Part shown: positions 8,693 through 17,541 of the stretch, piece by piece
Layout: every line of letters starts with the position of its first letter
Position numbering within the stretch: the first letter of the stretch is position 1
Assembly: GCF_051710625.1 (NCBI RefSeq)
Contig: NZ_JBPESN010000023.1
Coordinates: 1 to 33,682 of the forward strand
DNA from: JBPESN01 sp051710625
GTDB lineage: Bacteria; Pseudomonadota; Gammaproteobacteria; Enterobacterales; Enterobacteriaceae
Reading direction: 5' to 3'
Length of the DNA: 33,682 nucleotides
Notes under the pieces: generated by a model
What the model was told of the DNA's origin: nothing
Database searches by the model: none
What the model saw: only the letters and a program-made list of their open reading frames with translations
Translations under genes and position numbers: made by a program

Positions 8693-9707
8693 GGTTTTCC
8701 TTTGCATTTTGCCGCTGCCGATATTGCTGCACCGCCTGATTATGGCTCGCCAGATTGGTGGAAAAAATATGGCCGCCGCGTCCATCGGCGACGAAATAGA
8801 GATAGGCACTCTTCTCCGGATGCGCGGCGGCTTCGAGGGAAGCCCGGCCGGGCATCGCAATCGGCGTCGGCGGCAGCCCGGTAATAATATAGGTATTATA
8901 CGGCGTCGGCGCGGTTAAATCCTGCCGCGTGATCGTACCGCGATAATCGTCGCCCATACCGTATATTACCGTCGGATCGGTCTGTAATTTCATCCCGGTA
9001 CGCAGGCGGTTGATAAACACCGACGCCACCCGCGCCCGTTCCTCTTTCACCCCGGTTTCTTTCTCAACGATAGAGGCCATGGTCAACAGCGCCTGCGGGG
9101 AGGTGTACGGCAATCCTTCGGCCCGTCCCTGCCAAATTTCGGCCCGCGTGGTCTTCATGCGCTGGCGGGCGCGCTTGAGAATCGCACTGTCGGGGGTATT
9201 CGCGGTATACAGATAGGTATCGGGATAAAATTGCCCCTCCAGCACGCTATCCGCCGGTTCCCCCCATTTTGCAGCCAACATTTGCGGCGTAACGCCCTGC
9301 AGATCGTGTTTCAGATAGGGAGCCTGTGCCAGCACGCCCAGCCACTCTTTAAGCGTCGACCCTTCAATAAAGCGGATGGCAAACTGCGCTTCTTTGCCGG
9401 TGGCCAGCAGCAGTAGCAGATCGCGCCCCGTCATCCCCGGCTTCAGGCGATAGGTACCGGCCTTTACCGGCGCGAACTTCGGCTCCAACTCCATCAGCCA
9501 GGGCAGCCAGCCGACATGCCGCGCCAAATGCTGCTGGCGCAGCAGCTTTTCCAGGCCGTCGCGGCCGGTGCCGGCCGGCAGGGTAAAAATCGTTTCCTGC
9601 TTGAGGAGCAGAGACTCGGCGGCGAAGTGTTTTAACCGCAGCAGGCAACCGACGACCAGCGCAAGCAGCACCAGCGGCACCAAGATCAGAGGCCGTTTCA
9701 TTTTCAT
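8682..9707 (-). CDS. mltG: Endolytic murein transglycosylase MltG
   Basis: A 341-residue inner-membrane enzyme (formerly YceG) that cuts nascent glycan strands and so sets their length. One membrane segment lies at residues 5-24. The YceG domain follows, with a LysM-like part (about 35-115) and the catalytic part. The catalytic Glu is Glu215 in ASIVEKET. FINRLRTGMKLQTDPTVIYG and YNTYIITGLPPTPIAMPG are highly typical. Length matches E. coli. It starts 78 bases after pabC and overlaps tmk. Confidence 0.95.
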   Translation of the reverse strand: MKMKRPLILVPLVLLALVVGCLLRLKHFAAESLLLKQETIFTLPAGTGRDGLEKLLRQQHLARHVGWLPWLMELEPKFAPVKAGTYRLKPGMTGRDLLLLLATGKEAQFAIRFIEGSTLKEWLGVLAQAPYLKHDLQGVTPQMLAAKWGEPADSVLEGQFYPDTYLYTANTPDSAILKRARQRMKTTRAEIWQGRAEGLPYTSPQALLTMASIVEKETGVKEERARVASVFINRLRTGMKLQTDPTVIYGMGDDYRGTITRQDLTAPTPYNTYIITGLPPTPIAMPGRASLEAAAHPEKSAYLYFVADGRGGHIFSTNLASHNQAVQQYRQRQNAKENHEQ

Positions 9708-9785
9708 CGTTTACTTTTCTTTCCCTTCCAATCTCGCTGGCCTGCCAAACGGCGGCCACAATAACGTCTTTTCGTCCGGCGCCCC

Positions 9786-10583
9786 TCAACACAGCGGGTA
9801 AAGCTGCAGGTACAGGGTTCTATCGCCATAGTGCCGTTCGTCTATCGCTTTGACCGGCACTATCGGCAAAAGCGCGCTGGTGATGAACACCTCGTCCGCG
9901 GTCGCCAGTGCCCCGGGGCCGACGGCGACCTCCGTAAGCGCATAGCCTAACGCCGGCAGCAACGACATAACGTGACGACGCACCACACCCGCAACGCCTG
10001 CGTAGTGCAGCGCGGGCGTAAACACGTCCTGCCCCCGGCGCCAAAAGAGATTGGCGCCGGCGCACTCCACCACCACCCCTTCGCTATCCAGCACCAGCGC
10101 TTCATCCGCGTCGTCGCGCTCCAGATGGGCGCGGATCAGCACCTGCTCAAGCCGATTATTATGTTTGATGCCGGCCAGCAGCGGATTTCGCGCCAGACGT
10201 ACCGGGCTTTGATGTAACCGCACCCCGTCCTGGCGCCAGCGGGGATAATGCGCCGGCGCAGGCGAGCGCGAAACGATGCGCACCGGCGCGCCACAGCCGC
10301 TAAAGCTATAGCCCCGGCCGCCGCTGCCGCGGCTTATCAACGCTTTGAGGACACCATCGCCGCCGTCCCCTGCCGCCATCAGCATTTCCCGGCGCAGGGC
10401 CTCGGCATCGAACGGCGCGAACAGTAACCGCTGCGCCGCCAGGTCCAGTCGTTCGAGATGCCAGGCCAACAAGGGAATATCACCATCCAGCACCCGGGCG
10501 GTGGTGAAGAAACCGTCGCCAAAATGTATCGTACGATCGGCGAGCGGCAATTGTGCCTGCGGAATCCCGTTGATCCAATACAT
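9786..10583 (-). CDS. pabC: Aminodeoxychorismate lyase
   Basis: A 265-residue PLP enzyme of aminotransferase class IV that releases pyruvate from 4-amino-4-deoxychorismate to give p-aminobenzoate for folate. Features are the N-terminal MYWINGIPQ, DRTIHFGDGFFTT, the PLP lysine in LLAGIKHNNRLEQVL (Lys140), EALVLDSEGVVVECAGANLFW, and DEVFITSALLPIVPV, which contacts the cofactor phosphate. Length is near the E. coli protein. It is separated from broken fabF by a terminator-like hairpin at 10613-10643. No lesion is seen. Confidence 0.93.
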   Translation of the reverse strand: MYWINGIPQAQLPLADRTIHFGDGFFTTARVLDGDIPLLAWHLERLDLAAQRLLFAPFDAEALRREMLMAAGDGGDGVLKALISRGSGGRGYSFSGCGAPVRIVSRSPAPAHYPRWRQDGVRLHQSPVRLARNPLLAGIKHNNRLEQVLIRAHLERDDADEALVLDSEGVVVECAGANLFWRRGQDVFTPALHYAGVAGVVRRHVMSLLPALGYALTEVAVGPGALATADEVFITSALLPIVPVKAIDERHYGDRTLYLQLYPLC

Positions 10584-10612
10584 TTCGCCTCCTGTGGGCC
10601 GGTCGTAGGATA

Positions 10613-10643
10613 GTAAAAAAAATGGCCCGTTAACGGCCCATTA
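10613..10643 (-). terminator. Likely terminator after fabF
   Basis: On the minus strand, a GC-rich hairpin around GTTAAC (GGCC/GGCC arms with one bulged base) is followed by a run of eight T, about 16 bases past the fabF stop. It lies in front of pabC, so it could separate the fab cluster from the pabC-ycfH operon. Confidence 0.6.
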
Positions 10644-10658
10644 GACAACATGTTACGA

Positions 10659-11901
10659 TTATATCGCGCGGAACACCAGCGAGCCTTTGGTCCCGCCAAA
10701 GCCGAACGAGTTATACAAGGTATAATCCATTCCCTTCACCTGGCGAGCCTCTTTTGGCACATAGTCCAGATCGCAGCCCTCGTCGGAGTTATCCAGACTG
10801 ATGGTCGGTGGAATCGCCTGATCGCGCAACGCCAACACGCTGAAGATCGCCTCGATAGCGCCGGCCGCCCGGAGCAGATGAGCCGTCATCGATTTCGTCG
10901 AGCTGACCATCACTTTGCGCGCATGCTCGGCGAAGACCTCCTTTACCGCCTGGGTTTCTGCTTTATCGCCTGCGGGTGTCGAGGTGCCGTGCGCATTGAT
11001 GTAGGCGACCTGTGCCGGCGTTATGCCCGCATCATGCAGCGCATTAATCATTAAGCGCGCGGCGCCAGCGCCATCGTCCGGCGGCGATGTCATATGGTAA
11101 GCATCGCTGCTCATGCCAAACCCGACCACTTCGACGTAAATTTTCGCGCCGCGCCGTTTGGCGTGCTTGTACTCCTCCAGCACCATGACGCCCGCGCCGT
11201 CGCCCAGCACGAAACCGTCACGATCGCGATCTCAGGACCGGCTTGCGGTCTCAGGACTCTCGTTGCGGGTCGACAGCGCTCGTGCCGCGCCAAAGCCGCC
11301 AACGCCGAACGGCGTGTTGCCTTTCTCGGCGCCCCTTGCCAGTATGACGTCCGCATCGTCATACGCGATAATACGCGCCGCATGGCCGATATTATGCACA
11401 CCGGTAGTACAGGCGGTGGCCATAGAAATGCTGGGTCCGCGCAGGCCGCACATGATGGACAAATGACCGGCCACCATATTGACGATGGTCGAGGGCACGA
11501 AAAACGGACTGATTTCACGCGGTCCGCCGTGCCCCAGCGCGGTATGATTCTCTTCAATCAACCCGAGGCCCGCCAATACCCGAACCGATGGCCGCACCGA
11601 TACGATCGGCATTGTCTTCGGTCACAACCAGGCCGGAGTCCTGCATTGCCTGGAGGCCTGCAGCAACGCCATATTGGATGAAGGCATCCATCTTGCGAGC
11701 TTCTTTGCGCGACAGACAATCTTCAGAATTAAAATCTTTAACTAAGCCTGCAAAACGTGTTGCATAGGCAGTAGTATCAAAATGGTCGATCAGGCCAATG
11801 CCACTCTGTCCGGCAAGGAGCGCGCTCCACGTAGATTCTACAGTATCGCCAACAGGAGACAACATGCCAAGTCCGGTCACAACTACTCGACGCTTAGACA
11901 C
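10659..11901 (-). pseudogene. fabF: 3-oxoacyl-ACP synthase II (KAS II), broken
   Basis: FabF elongates acyl-ACP, especially palmitoleate to cis-vaccenate. It starts at GTG 11901 after GGAGG, as in E. coli. Nearly the full 413-residue protein is traceable. An extra base near 11567 shifts the frame inside GSGIGG/LGLIEENHT. A TGA at 11232-11234 replaces the Trp of the family's RPWDKERDGF. The catalytic Cys (SMATACTTGVHN) and both His (NAHGTSTP, KSMTAHL) are still present. Nearby conserved residues have changed: GHLTGAAGA has become AHLLRAAGA, and FGGTNGS has become FGGTKGS. Substitutions and nonsense together argue against a sequencing error. Its neighbours acpP, fabG, fabD and fabH are intact. 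Confidence 0.92.
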
Positions 11902-11940
11902 GTTTGTCCTCCAGGGAGGGAAAATAGTTTACTGTGGGAC

Positions 11941-11971
11941 TAAAAAACTTAGGCGGTCGAGTGACCGCCTA
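11941..11971 (-). terminator. Terminator between acpP and fabF
   Basis: On the minus strand, a perfect 9-bp stem TAGGCGGTC with loop ACTC is followed by AGTTTTTTAG. It lies just after the acpP stop and would end or reduce transcription into fabF. It fits the high expression of acpP relative to fabF known in E. coli. Confidence 0.8.
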
Positions 11972-11982
11972 GGGATGTTCGC

Positions 11983-12219
11983 TTACTGCAGGCTTGCCTG
12001 AATAAAATCAATTGCTGCCTGAACAGTAGTGATTTTTTCAGCTTCCTCGTCCGGAATTTCGGTATCGAACTCTTCTTCCAGCGCCATAACCAGCTCAACG
12101 GTGTCAAGAGAGTCAGCGCCGAGGTCGTCAACGAAAGAAGCATTATTAACGACTTCTTCTTTCTTAACCCCCAGTTGCTCAGCGATGATTGCCTTAACGC
12201 TTTCTTCGATAGTGCTCAT
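11983..12219 (-). CDS. acpP: Acyl carrier protein
   Basis: A 78-residue carrier of acyl chains in fatty acid, lipid A and phospholipid synthesis. The phosphopantetheine attachment Ser37 sits in GADSLDTVELVM. The protein is very acidic and has the usual four-helix pattern. It is near identical to other enterobacterial ACPs, showing strong constraint. It lies 155 bases after fabG, a space that could hold its own promoter, and is followed by a strong terminator. Confidence 0.98.
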   Translation of the reverse strand: MSTIEESVKAIIAEQLGVKKEEVVNNASFVDDLGADSLDTVELVMALEEEFDTEIPDEEAEKITTVQAAIDFIQASLQ

Positions 12220-12374
12220 ACTCTTAAATTTCCTATCAAAACTCGCTTACGCGATGGTTTTCGTAGTATATAAAATGTTGAAAAAGATGCAACTCAATCC
12301 CGGCTGGTCGAACCACGATTTTATGCTATTTTGCGGTTATTTACCACAAATAACGCAAATGATTTTCGCGCTTT

Positions 12375-13109
12375 TTACAGCATATACATGCCGCCATTGA
12401 CATGTATCGTTTCGCCGGTAATGTATGCTGCCTCCTCAGAGGCGAAAAAAGCGACAGCACTGGCGATTTCTTTCGGATAGCCAAGACGGCTTGCCGGAAT
12501 CTGGGACAAAATGCCCGCACGGTGCTCATCTGTCAACGCTTCGGTCATATCAGTCGCGATAAATCCCGGCGCTACCACGTTGACCGTAATGCCGCGCGAG
12601 GCGACTTCACGGGCCAGCGATTTACTAAACCCGACCAGGCCCGCCTTGGCGGCAGCATAATTTGCCTGCCCGGCATTACCAATGGCGCCTACAACAGAAC
12701 CGATAGTAATAATTCTGCCGTAGCGCTTTTTCATCATGGCCCGCATTACCGCTTTCGACATGCGGAATACGGACGTCAGATTAGTATCAAGAATAGACTG
12801 CCATTCGTCTTCTTTCATGCGCATCAGCAGATTATCACGCGTAATACCTGCATTATTCACTAAAATATCCGCGTCGCCAAATTCCGCGCGCATTTTTTCT
12901 AAAAAAGCATCGATTGAAGCGTTGTTAGAAACGTCCAATTCCATTCCTTTGCCGCTATCGCCCAGATAGGGGCTGATGGCGGCAGCACCCGATTCACTGG
13001 TAGCGGTACCAATCACCGTTGCGCCTCGCGCTGCGAGCATTTCCGCGATTGCGCGGCCGATGCCGCGGCTGGCACCGGTCACCAGCGCAATTTTACCTTC
13101 TAAACTCAT
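12375..13109 (-). CDS. fabG: 3-oxoacyl-ACP reductase
   Basis: A 244-residue NADPH-dependent short-chain dehydrogenase that reduces 3-ketoacyl-ACP in each elongation cycle. It shows the cofactor motif TGASRGIGRAIAE (residues 11-23), NNAG (85-88), and catalytic Ser138, Tyr151 and Lys155 (QANYAAAKAG). It ends ITGETIHVNGGMYML. I chose ATG 13109 (MSLEGKIALVTG) over the upstream GTG-type start because it gives the standard length. It lies 14 bases after fabD. No lesion. Confidence 0.96.
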   Translation of the reverse strand: MSLEGKIALVTGASRGIGRAIAEMLAARGATVIGTATSESGAAAISPYLGDSGKGMELDVSNNASIDAFLEKMRAEFGDADILVNNAGITRDNLLMRMKEDEWQSILDTNLTSVFRMSKAVMRAMMKKRYGRIITIGSVVGAIGNAGQANYAAAKAGLVGFSKSLAREVASRGITVNVVAPGFIATDMTEALTDEHRAGILSQIPASRLGYPKEIASAVAFFASEEAAYITGETIHVNGGMYML

Positions 13110-13123
13110 CTGTAACCCCAATT

Positions 13124-14053
13124 TTAGTGTTCGATCGCTGCGGCCAGCGAGGCGGGATCATTCACCGCCGCGACCGACAGGTTGCCGTCAATTCGATTGG
13201 TCAGGCCGGTTAGCACTTTACCGGGACCGATTTCCAGCAACACCTCTGCGCCGTGGGACGCAAGGTACCCCACGCTTTCGGTCCAGCGCACCGGGCTGTA
13301 TAGCTGACGCATCAGCGCCTGGCGGATGGCCGTCGGATGCTGCTCCACGCGCACATCCACGTTGTTAATCACCGGGATCTGCGGGGCGGCGAATGTTACC
13401 GCTTCCAACGCTAGCGCCAATTTTTCCGCGGCGGGCTTCATCAACGCACAATGGGATGGCACGCTAACCGGCAGCGGCAACGCGCGCTTGGCTCCGGCTT
13501 CCTTACAAGCCAGACCGGCACGCTCCACTGCTTTTTTATGCCCGGCGATAACCACCTGGCCCGGTGAATTGAAGTTAACCGGCGACACCACCTGCCCTTG
13601 GGCCGCCTGTTCACAGGCGGCGGCGATAGCATCGTTATCCAGACCGATAATAGCGGACATCGCACCGGTACCGGCCGGCACCGCATCCTGCATCAGCTTG
13701 CCACGCAGCGCCACCAGCGCGATTGCCGCGGCGAAATCCAGACTGCCTGCGCACACCAGCGCGGAATACTCGCCCAGACTGTGGCCGGCCATAAGCGCCG
13801 GCGCCTGCCCTCCCTGCTGCTGCCAGACGCGCCAGATAGCGACCGACGATGCCAATAATGCCGGCTGAGTCACCCAGGTTTTGTTCAGCTCTTCAGCCGG
13901 GCCTTGCTGCACCCGCTGCCATAAATCATAACCCAGGACGGCGGAAGCTTCGGCAAATGTCGCCTTGACTACCGCGTGGTCTGCCGCCAGCTCCGTCAAT
14001 ATACCTACCGTCTGGGAACCCTGTCCTGGAAATACCATGGCGAAAACAGTCAT
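13124..14053 (-). CDS. fabD: Malonyl-CoA:ACP transacylase
   Basis: A 309-residue enzyme that loads malonate from CoA onto ACP. FPGQGSQ lies at residues 8-14. The nucleophile elbow GHSLGEYSALV carries Ser92, and His201 (VPSHCALM) completes the dyad. The numbers equal those of the E. coli enzyme. The C-terminal VLLEIGPGKVLTGL is typical. It is 18 bases after fabH in the plsX-fabH-fabD-fabG run. Intact. Confidence 0.96.
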   Translation of the reverse strand: MTVFAMVFPGQGSQTVGILTELAADHAVVKATFAEASAVLGYDLWQRVQQGPAEELNKTWVTQPALLASSVAIWRVWQQQGGQAPALMAGHSLGEYSALVCAGSLDFAAAIALVALRGKLMQDAVPAGTGAMSAIIGLDNDAIAAACEQAAQGQVVSPVNFNSPGQVVIAGHKKAVERAGLACKEAGAKRALPLPVSVPSHCALMKPAAEKLALALEAVTFAAPQIPVINNVDVRVEQHPTAIRQALMRQLYSPVRWTESVGYLASHGAEVLLEIGPGKVLTGLTNRIDGNLSVAAVNDPASLAAAIEH

Positions 14054-14071
14054 TCTTTTTCTTCCTGTCGA

Positions 14072-15025
14072 TTAAAACCGTAGCAGCGCTGAACCCCAGG
14101 TGAAACCGCCACCAAATGCTTCGAGGAGCACCAGATGTCCCGGCTGAATGCGGCCGTCGCGTACCGCTTCGTCCAGCGCCAGCGGCACGGAAGCCGCAGA
14201 GGTATTACCGTGCCGGTCAAGGGTGACAACCACTTTTTCCATACCCATTCCCAGGCGTTTAGCGCTGGCGGTAATAATGCGCAGATTAGCCTGATGGGGC
14301 ACCAGCCAGTCCAGCTCACTGCGGTCCAGCCCGTTGGCGCTGAGCGTTTCGTCGACGATATGCGCCAGTTCGGTCACCGCCACCTTGAACACCTCATTGC
14401 CCGACATGGTCAGGTAAGCGGATACGGCCAGATCGAGACGATTATGGTATGGAAGCGTCAGCAAATCGCCATAGCGGCCATCGGCGTGCAGATGCGTGGA
14501 GATGATGCCCAGCTCGACGGAACGTCTGAGCACCACCGCGCCTGCGCCATCGCCAAACAGAATCAGCGTTCCGCGATCCTCAGGATCCAGGGTATGGCTT
14601 AACGCATCAGAGCCAACCACCAGCGCGTATTCGACCGCGCCGTTCTTAATGTAGTTGTCCGCCACGCTCAGCGCATAGGCAAAACCGGCGCAGGCCGCCG
14701 CCAAATCGAAAGCGATGCAGTCATTGATGCCCAGCTCGCGCTGAATCTGGCAGGCTGAACTCGGAAAAGCATGGCTCGACGATGTGGTGGCAACGATGAT
14801 CATGCCAACTTTCTCCGCCGCAACACCAGCCATAGTCAGCGCTTGTTCAGCGGCATCACGCCCCATGCTGGAGACGGTTTCATCGGCCCTGGCGATACGG
14901 CGTTCGCGAATACCGGTGCGAGTGACGATCCACTCATCAGACGTATCCACCATTTTTTCCAGGTCGGCGTTGGACCGGATATGCGCCGGAAGATAGCTCC
15001 CGGTACCGAGAATCTTTGTAAACAT
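14072..15025 (-). CDS. fabH: 3-oxoacyl-ACP synthase III (KAS III)
   Basis: A 317-residue condensing enzyme that starts fatty acid synthesis from acetyl-CoA and malonyl-ACP. The catalytic triad is complete: Cys112 (DLAAACAGFAYAL), His244 (VPHQANLRI) and Asn274 (RHGNTSAAS), the same positions as in E. coli. The C-terminal LEAFGGGFTWGSALLRF is typical. It lies 6 bases after plsX, implying coupled expression. Confidence 0.97.
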   Translation of the reverse strand: MFTKILGTGSYLPAHIRSNADLEKMVDTSDEWIVTRTGIRERRIARADETVSSMGRDAAEQALTMAGVAAEKVGMIIVATTSSSHAFPSSACQIQRELGINDCIAFDLAAACAGFAYALSVADNYIKNGAVEYALVVGSDALSHTLDPEDRGTLILFGDGAGAVVLRRSVELGIISTHLHADGRYGDLLTLPYHNRLDLAVSAYLTMSGNEVFKVAVTELAHIVDETLSANGLDRSELDWLVPHQANLRIITASAKRLGMGMEKVVVTLDRHGNTSAASVPLALDEAVRDGRIQPGHLVLLEAFGGGFTWGSALLRF

Positions 15026-15031
15026 GTACGC

Positions 15032-16066
15032 TTAATCACTCTTGGGTAGTACCGCATCCAGGCGTGCGGCTATCCGTTCCGGGATCTGCCGCTCCACCGC
15101 TTGCATTGCCTGTTCAATAGCGGCGGTAAACGCGCGCTGGTTGGCCGCACCGTGACTTTTGATAACGGCCCCGCGCAAACCTATCAGGCAAGTGCCATTG
15201 TATTGGTCGGGATTCAGCTGACCGAATTGACGCATCAAGCGACGTTTTATCCACCGCTTGACCCATTGCATCAGCCAACTCTGCTTGCCGCTTTTCCCAG
15301 AGGATTTCAGCAATGACAGAAAAACTCTTATCACCCCTTCCATAGTCTTTAATGTGACGTTACCCACAAAACCGTCACAGACCAGGACATCGGTTTTCCC
15401 CGTCAATAATTCATTGGCTTCAAGATAGCCGATATAATTGATTGACGGAACATCCCGTAATAGTGCCGCCGCGTGCTGAATCGGGTAGAGGCCCTTGGTT
15501 TCTTCCTCGCCGATGTTCAACAACGCCACGCGTGGGTTAGTGACCCCCACGATATGCTCCGCCATCACCGCGCCCATCACGGCGAATTGCGCCAGCATCC
15601 CCCCATCACAGGCGACGTTGGCGCCCAAATCCAGCACGACCGTTTTACCCTGCTTTTGATGGGGTAAAACCACCATCAGCGCAGGCCGTTCAATACCGTC
15701 CAGGGGTTTTAGCACCAGCTTCGCCAGCCCCATCAGCGCGCCGGTATTACCGGCGCTGACGCAGGCCTGGGCGCGACCGTCCTTGATAAGCTCCAGCGCA
15801 ACGCGCATGGAGGTGCCGCGGCTTGCCCTAATGGCCTGCGACGGTTTGGCGTCACTGGTAATAACCGATTCAGCGGGAATGACCGTCAATCGCTCAAGCA
15901 GAACGGAATCGGTTTTTACCAGTAAAGGATGTATTGCTGCGGGATTGCCGACAAGCAGCAGTTCAAGTTGCGGATATGAGCCCAGTGCTTGCAAAGCTGC
16001 AGGTACCGTCACGGCGGGACCGAAGTCGCCGCCGATAGCATCTAACGCAAGGGTTAGACGTCTCAA
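15032..16066 (-). CDS. plsX: Phosphate acyltransferase PlsX
   Basis: A 344-residue enzyme that makes acyl-phosphate from acyl-ACP for phospholipid synthesis. It shows LALDAIGGDFGP at the start, ACVSAGNTGALMGLAK, VVLDLGANVACDGGMLAQFA, LLTGKTDVLVCDGFVGNVTLK, and VIKSHGAANQRAF near the end. The start is TTG (16066), with AAGGCGA upstream at good spacing; no ATG in frame gives the family N-terminus. The C-terminus is about ten residues shorter than in E. coli, after the conserved core. It lies 16 bases after rpmF. Confidence 0.94.
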   Translation of the reverse strand: MRRLTLALDAIGGDFGPAVTVPAALQALGSYPQLELLLVGNPAAIHPLLVKTDSVLLERLTVIPAESVITSDAKPSQAIRASRGTSMRVALELIKDGRAQACVSAGNTGALMGLAKLVLKPLDGIERPALMVVLPHQKQGKTVVLDLGANVACDGGMLAQFAVMGAVMAEHIVGVTNPRVALLNIGEEETKGLYPIQHAAALLRDVPSINYIGYLEANELLTGKTDVLVCDGFVGNVTLKTMEGVIRVFLSLLKSSGKSGKQSWLMQWVKRWIKRRLMRQFGQLNPDQYNGTCLIGLRGAVIKSHGAANQRAFTAAIEQAMQAVERQIPERIAARLDAVLPKSD

Positions 16067-16082
16067 TGTATCGCCTTAGGAA

Positions 16083-16253
16083 TTACTTGGCTATAACTTT
16101 ACGACCGCGGTAGAAACCGTCGGCGGTGATGTGGTGGCGCAGGTGGGTTTCACCGGAAGCTTTGTCCACTGATACAGTGGAGGTGGTCAGCGCGTCGTGA
16201 GAACGGCGCATACCCCGTTTGGAACGGGTGGGTTTGTTTTGTTGTACGGCCAT
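16083..16253 (-). CDS. rpmF: 50S ribosomal protein L32
   Basis: A 56-residue basic ribosomal protein. It begins MAVQQNKPTRSKRGMRRSHD and ends FYRGRKVIAK, matching the enterobacterial L32 form without zinc-binding cysteines. It sits between yceD and plsX with 16 bases on each side, the conserved yceD-rpmF-plsX-fab arrangement that links ribosome and membrane synthesis. Confidence 0.97.
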   Translation of the reverse strand: MAVQQNKPTRSKRGMRRSHDALTTSTVSVDKASGETHLRHHITADGFYRGRKVIAK

Positions 16254-16269
16254 GGCCCTTACTCCTCGA

Positions 16270-16791
16270 TTACTTATGCTTTAAACTGGCTAATACGAAA
16301 AATAAATTAGGTTTTTCCGCTTCGGCAGGTAGTTTACCAAATACTTGTTCCGTTGCGAACACTTCACAGTGTTCAGGATCATGCACCGGCACGATAGGCA
16401 ATAAAAGAATAATTTCATCTTTTATCATTGCCAACAAATCCACCTCGCCAAATTCGTCGACGTAGACCGCTTCGTACGCTTCCGGCAACGCCTCAGCCTG
16501 TTCGTCGCTGACGACCGGACTGAAACAAAATGTCGTGTGTACCTGATGCGGGAACGGCTGATTGCAACGCTGGCAGCGCAGAGCCACCTCTACGTCCGCA
16601 TGGCCGCTAATCACCGCCAGGCGCCGGTTATCGATTGCGAACGATAACGCGGCCTCGACATCACTCTCCACACTTACCACGGATTCGGCAACACGCGTTA
16701 CCCACTCAGGCGCATAGACACCAGCGTAGTCCAGGCGTTTCTGAGCGGTACGTACTGCATCAATGGTCAAGGGTAATTTTACCTTTTGCAT
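16270..16791 (-). CDS. yceD: YceD family protein (DUF177), possible 23S rRNA accumulation protein
   Basis: A 173-residue YceD protein; the family is linked to 23S rRNA accumulation, with mechanism unclear. It has the conserved pair in LRCQRCNQPF (CxxC, about residues 72-75) and EHCEVF later. FGEVDLLAMIKDEIILLLPIVPVH is the family core, and it ends PNLFFVLASLK. The start MQKVKLPLTID equals the E. coli start. It is the first gene of the yceD-rpmF-plsX-fab cluster, with a promoter placed almost directly on its ATG. Confidence 0.92.
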   Translation of the reverse strand: MQKVKLPLTIDAVRTAQKRLDYAGVYAPEWVTRVAESVVSVESDVEAALSFAIDNRRLAVISGHADVEVALRCQRCNQPFPHQVHTTFCFSPVVSDEQAEALPEAYEAVYVDEFGEVDLLAMIKDEIILLLPIVPVHDPEHCEVFATEQVFGKLPAEAEKPNLFFVLASLKHK

Positions 16792-16800
16792 AGGGGGCGC

Positions 16801-16829
16801 ATATTAACTTTGTAACGAGCGGGAGTCAA
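16801..16829 (-). promoter_or_regulatory. Sigma-70 promoter for yceD-rpmF-plsX-fab
   Basis: On the minus strand there is TTGACT (16829-16824), a 17-base spacer, and TAATAT (16806-16801), a strong consensus match. Only nine bases separate the -10 box from the yceD ATG, so the transcript would have a leader of about 1-3 bases. Confidence 0.75.
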
Positions 16830-16933
16830 AGAAAAAGGGTGTTTTGCACCGCTTTTCACCCATATTCGCTATCTTGACGCCGGACAGTTTAGAATGCGGC
16901 GATGAATTTGCCCATCCTACGGATAATAAAGTG

Positions 16934-17522
16934 ATGCATAAAATCGTTCTGGCCTCCTCTTCCCCTTACCGCCGCGCGCTGTTGGAGAAATTAACAATAC
17001 CGTTTGATTTTCACGCACCGGATATCGATGAAACGCCGCACGCCGGCGAAGACGCGGCGCAACAAATGGTGCAGCGCCTGGCCATCGCGAAAGCGCAGGC
17101 GCTGGCCGAGCGTTATCCCCAGCATCTGATTATCGGCGCCGATCAATGCTGCGTGCTGGATGCCCAAATCGCGGGGAAGCCGCTCACAGAAGCCAACGCC
17201 ATCGCACAGCTGACCCGGTGCCCGCGATAAAGCCGTGACGTTCTATATCGGCCTGGCGCTGCTTAATAGCGCTAGCGGGGCTTCGCAGGCCTGTACAGAA
17301 CCCTTTGTCGTTCGTTTCCACGCGCTGGAGGACGCGGAAATCGCCGGCTATGTGCATTTGGAACAGCCCTTGCAATGTGCAGGCAGTTTTCAATGCGAAG
17401 GCTTGGGGATCGCGCTCTTCGAGGCGCTGGAGGGCCGGGACCCCAACACGCTGATCGGATTGCCGCTGCTGGCGCTCGCCGATATGCTGCGCCGGGAGGG
17501 GCTCAATCCGCTACGCCGGTAA
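16934..17522 (+). pseudogene. yceF: Maf-like nucleotide pyrophosphatase YceF, frameshifted
   Basis: YceF hydrolyses modified nucleotides such as m7GTP. From ATG 16934 the frame reads MHKIVLASSSPYRRALLEKL and IIGADQCCVLD (catalytic Asp region), through GKPLTEANAIAQLTR. One extra base near 17219 then shifts the frame. The rest continues in the next frame as ARDKAVTFYIGLALLNSASG, CAGSFQCEGLGIALFEALEG and RDPNTLIGLPLLAL to the stop at 17522. This single lesion splits the protein about in half. Either it is a recent pseudogene or a read error; the other pseudogenes here favour the first. It is divergent from yceD and convergent with rluC. Confidence 0.87.
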
Positions 17523-17541
17523 CCGCTAACAGCCGGCACGC

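Noticed and set aside
8081..8884. 267-codon plus-strand frame opposite tmk
   Set aside because: It is antisense to intact tmk and lacks any known motif.
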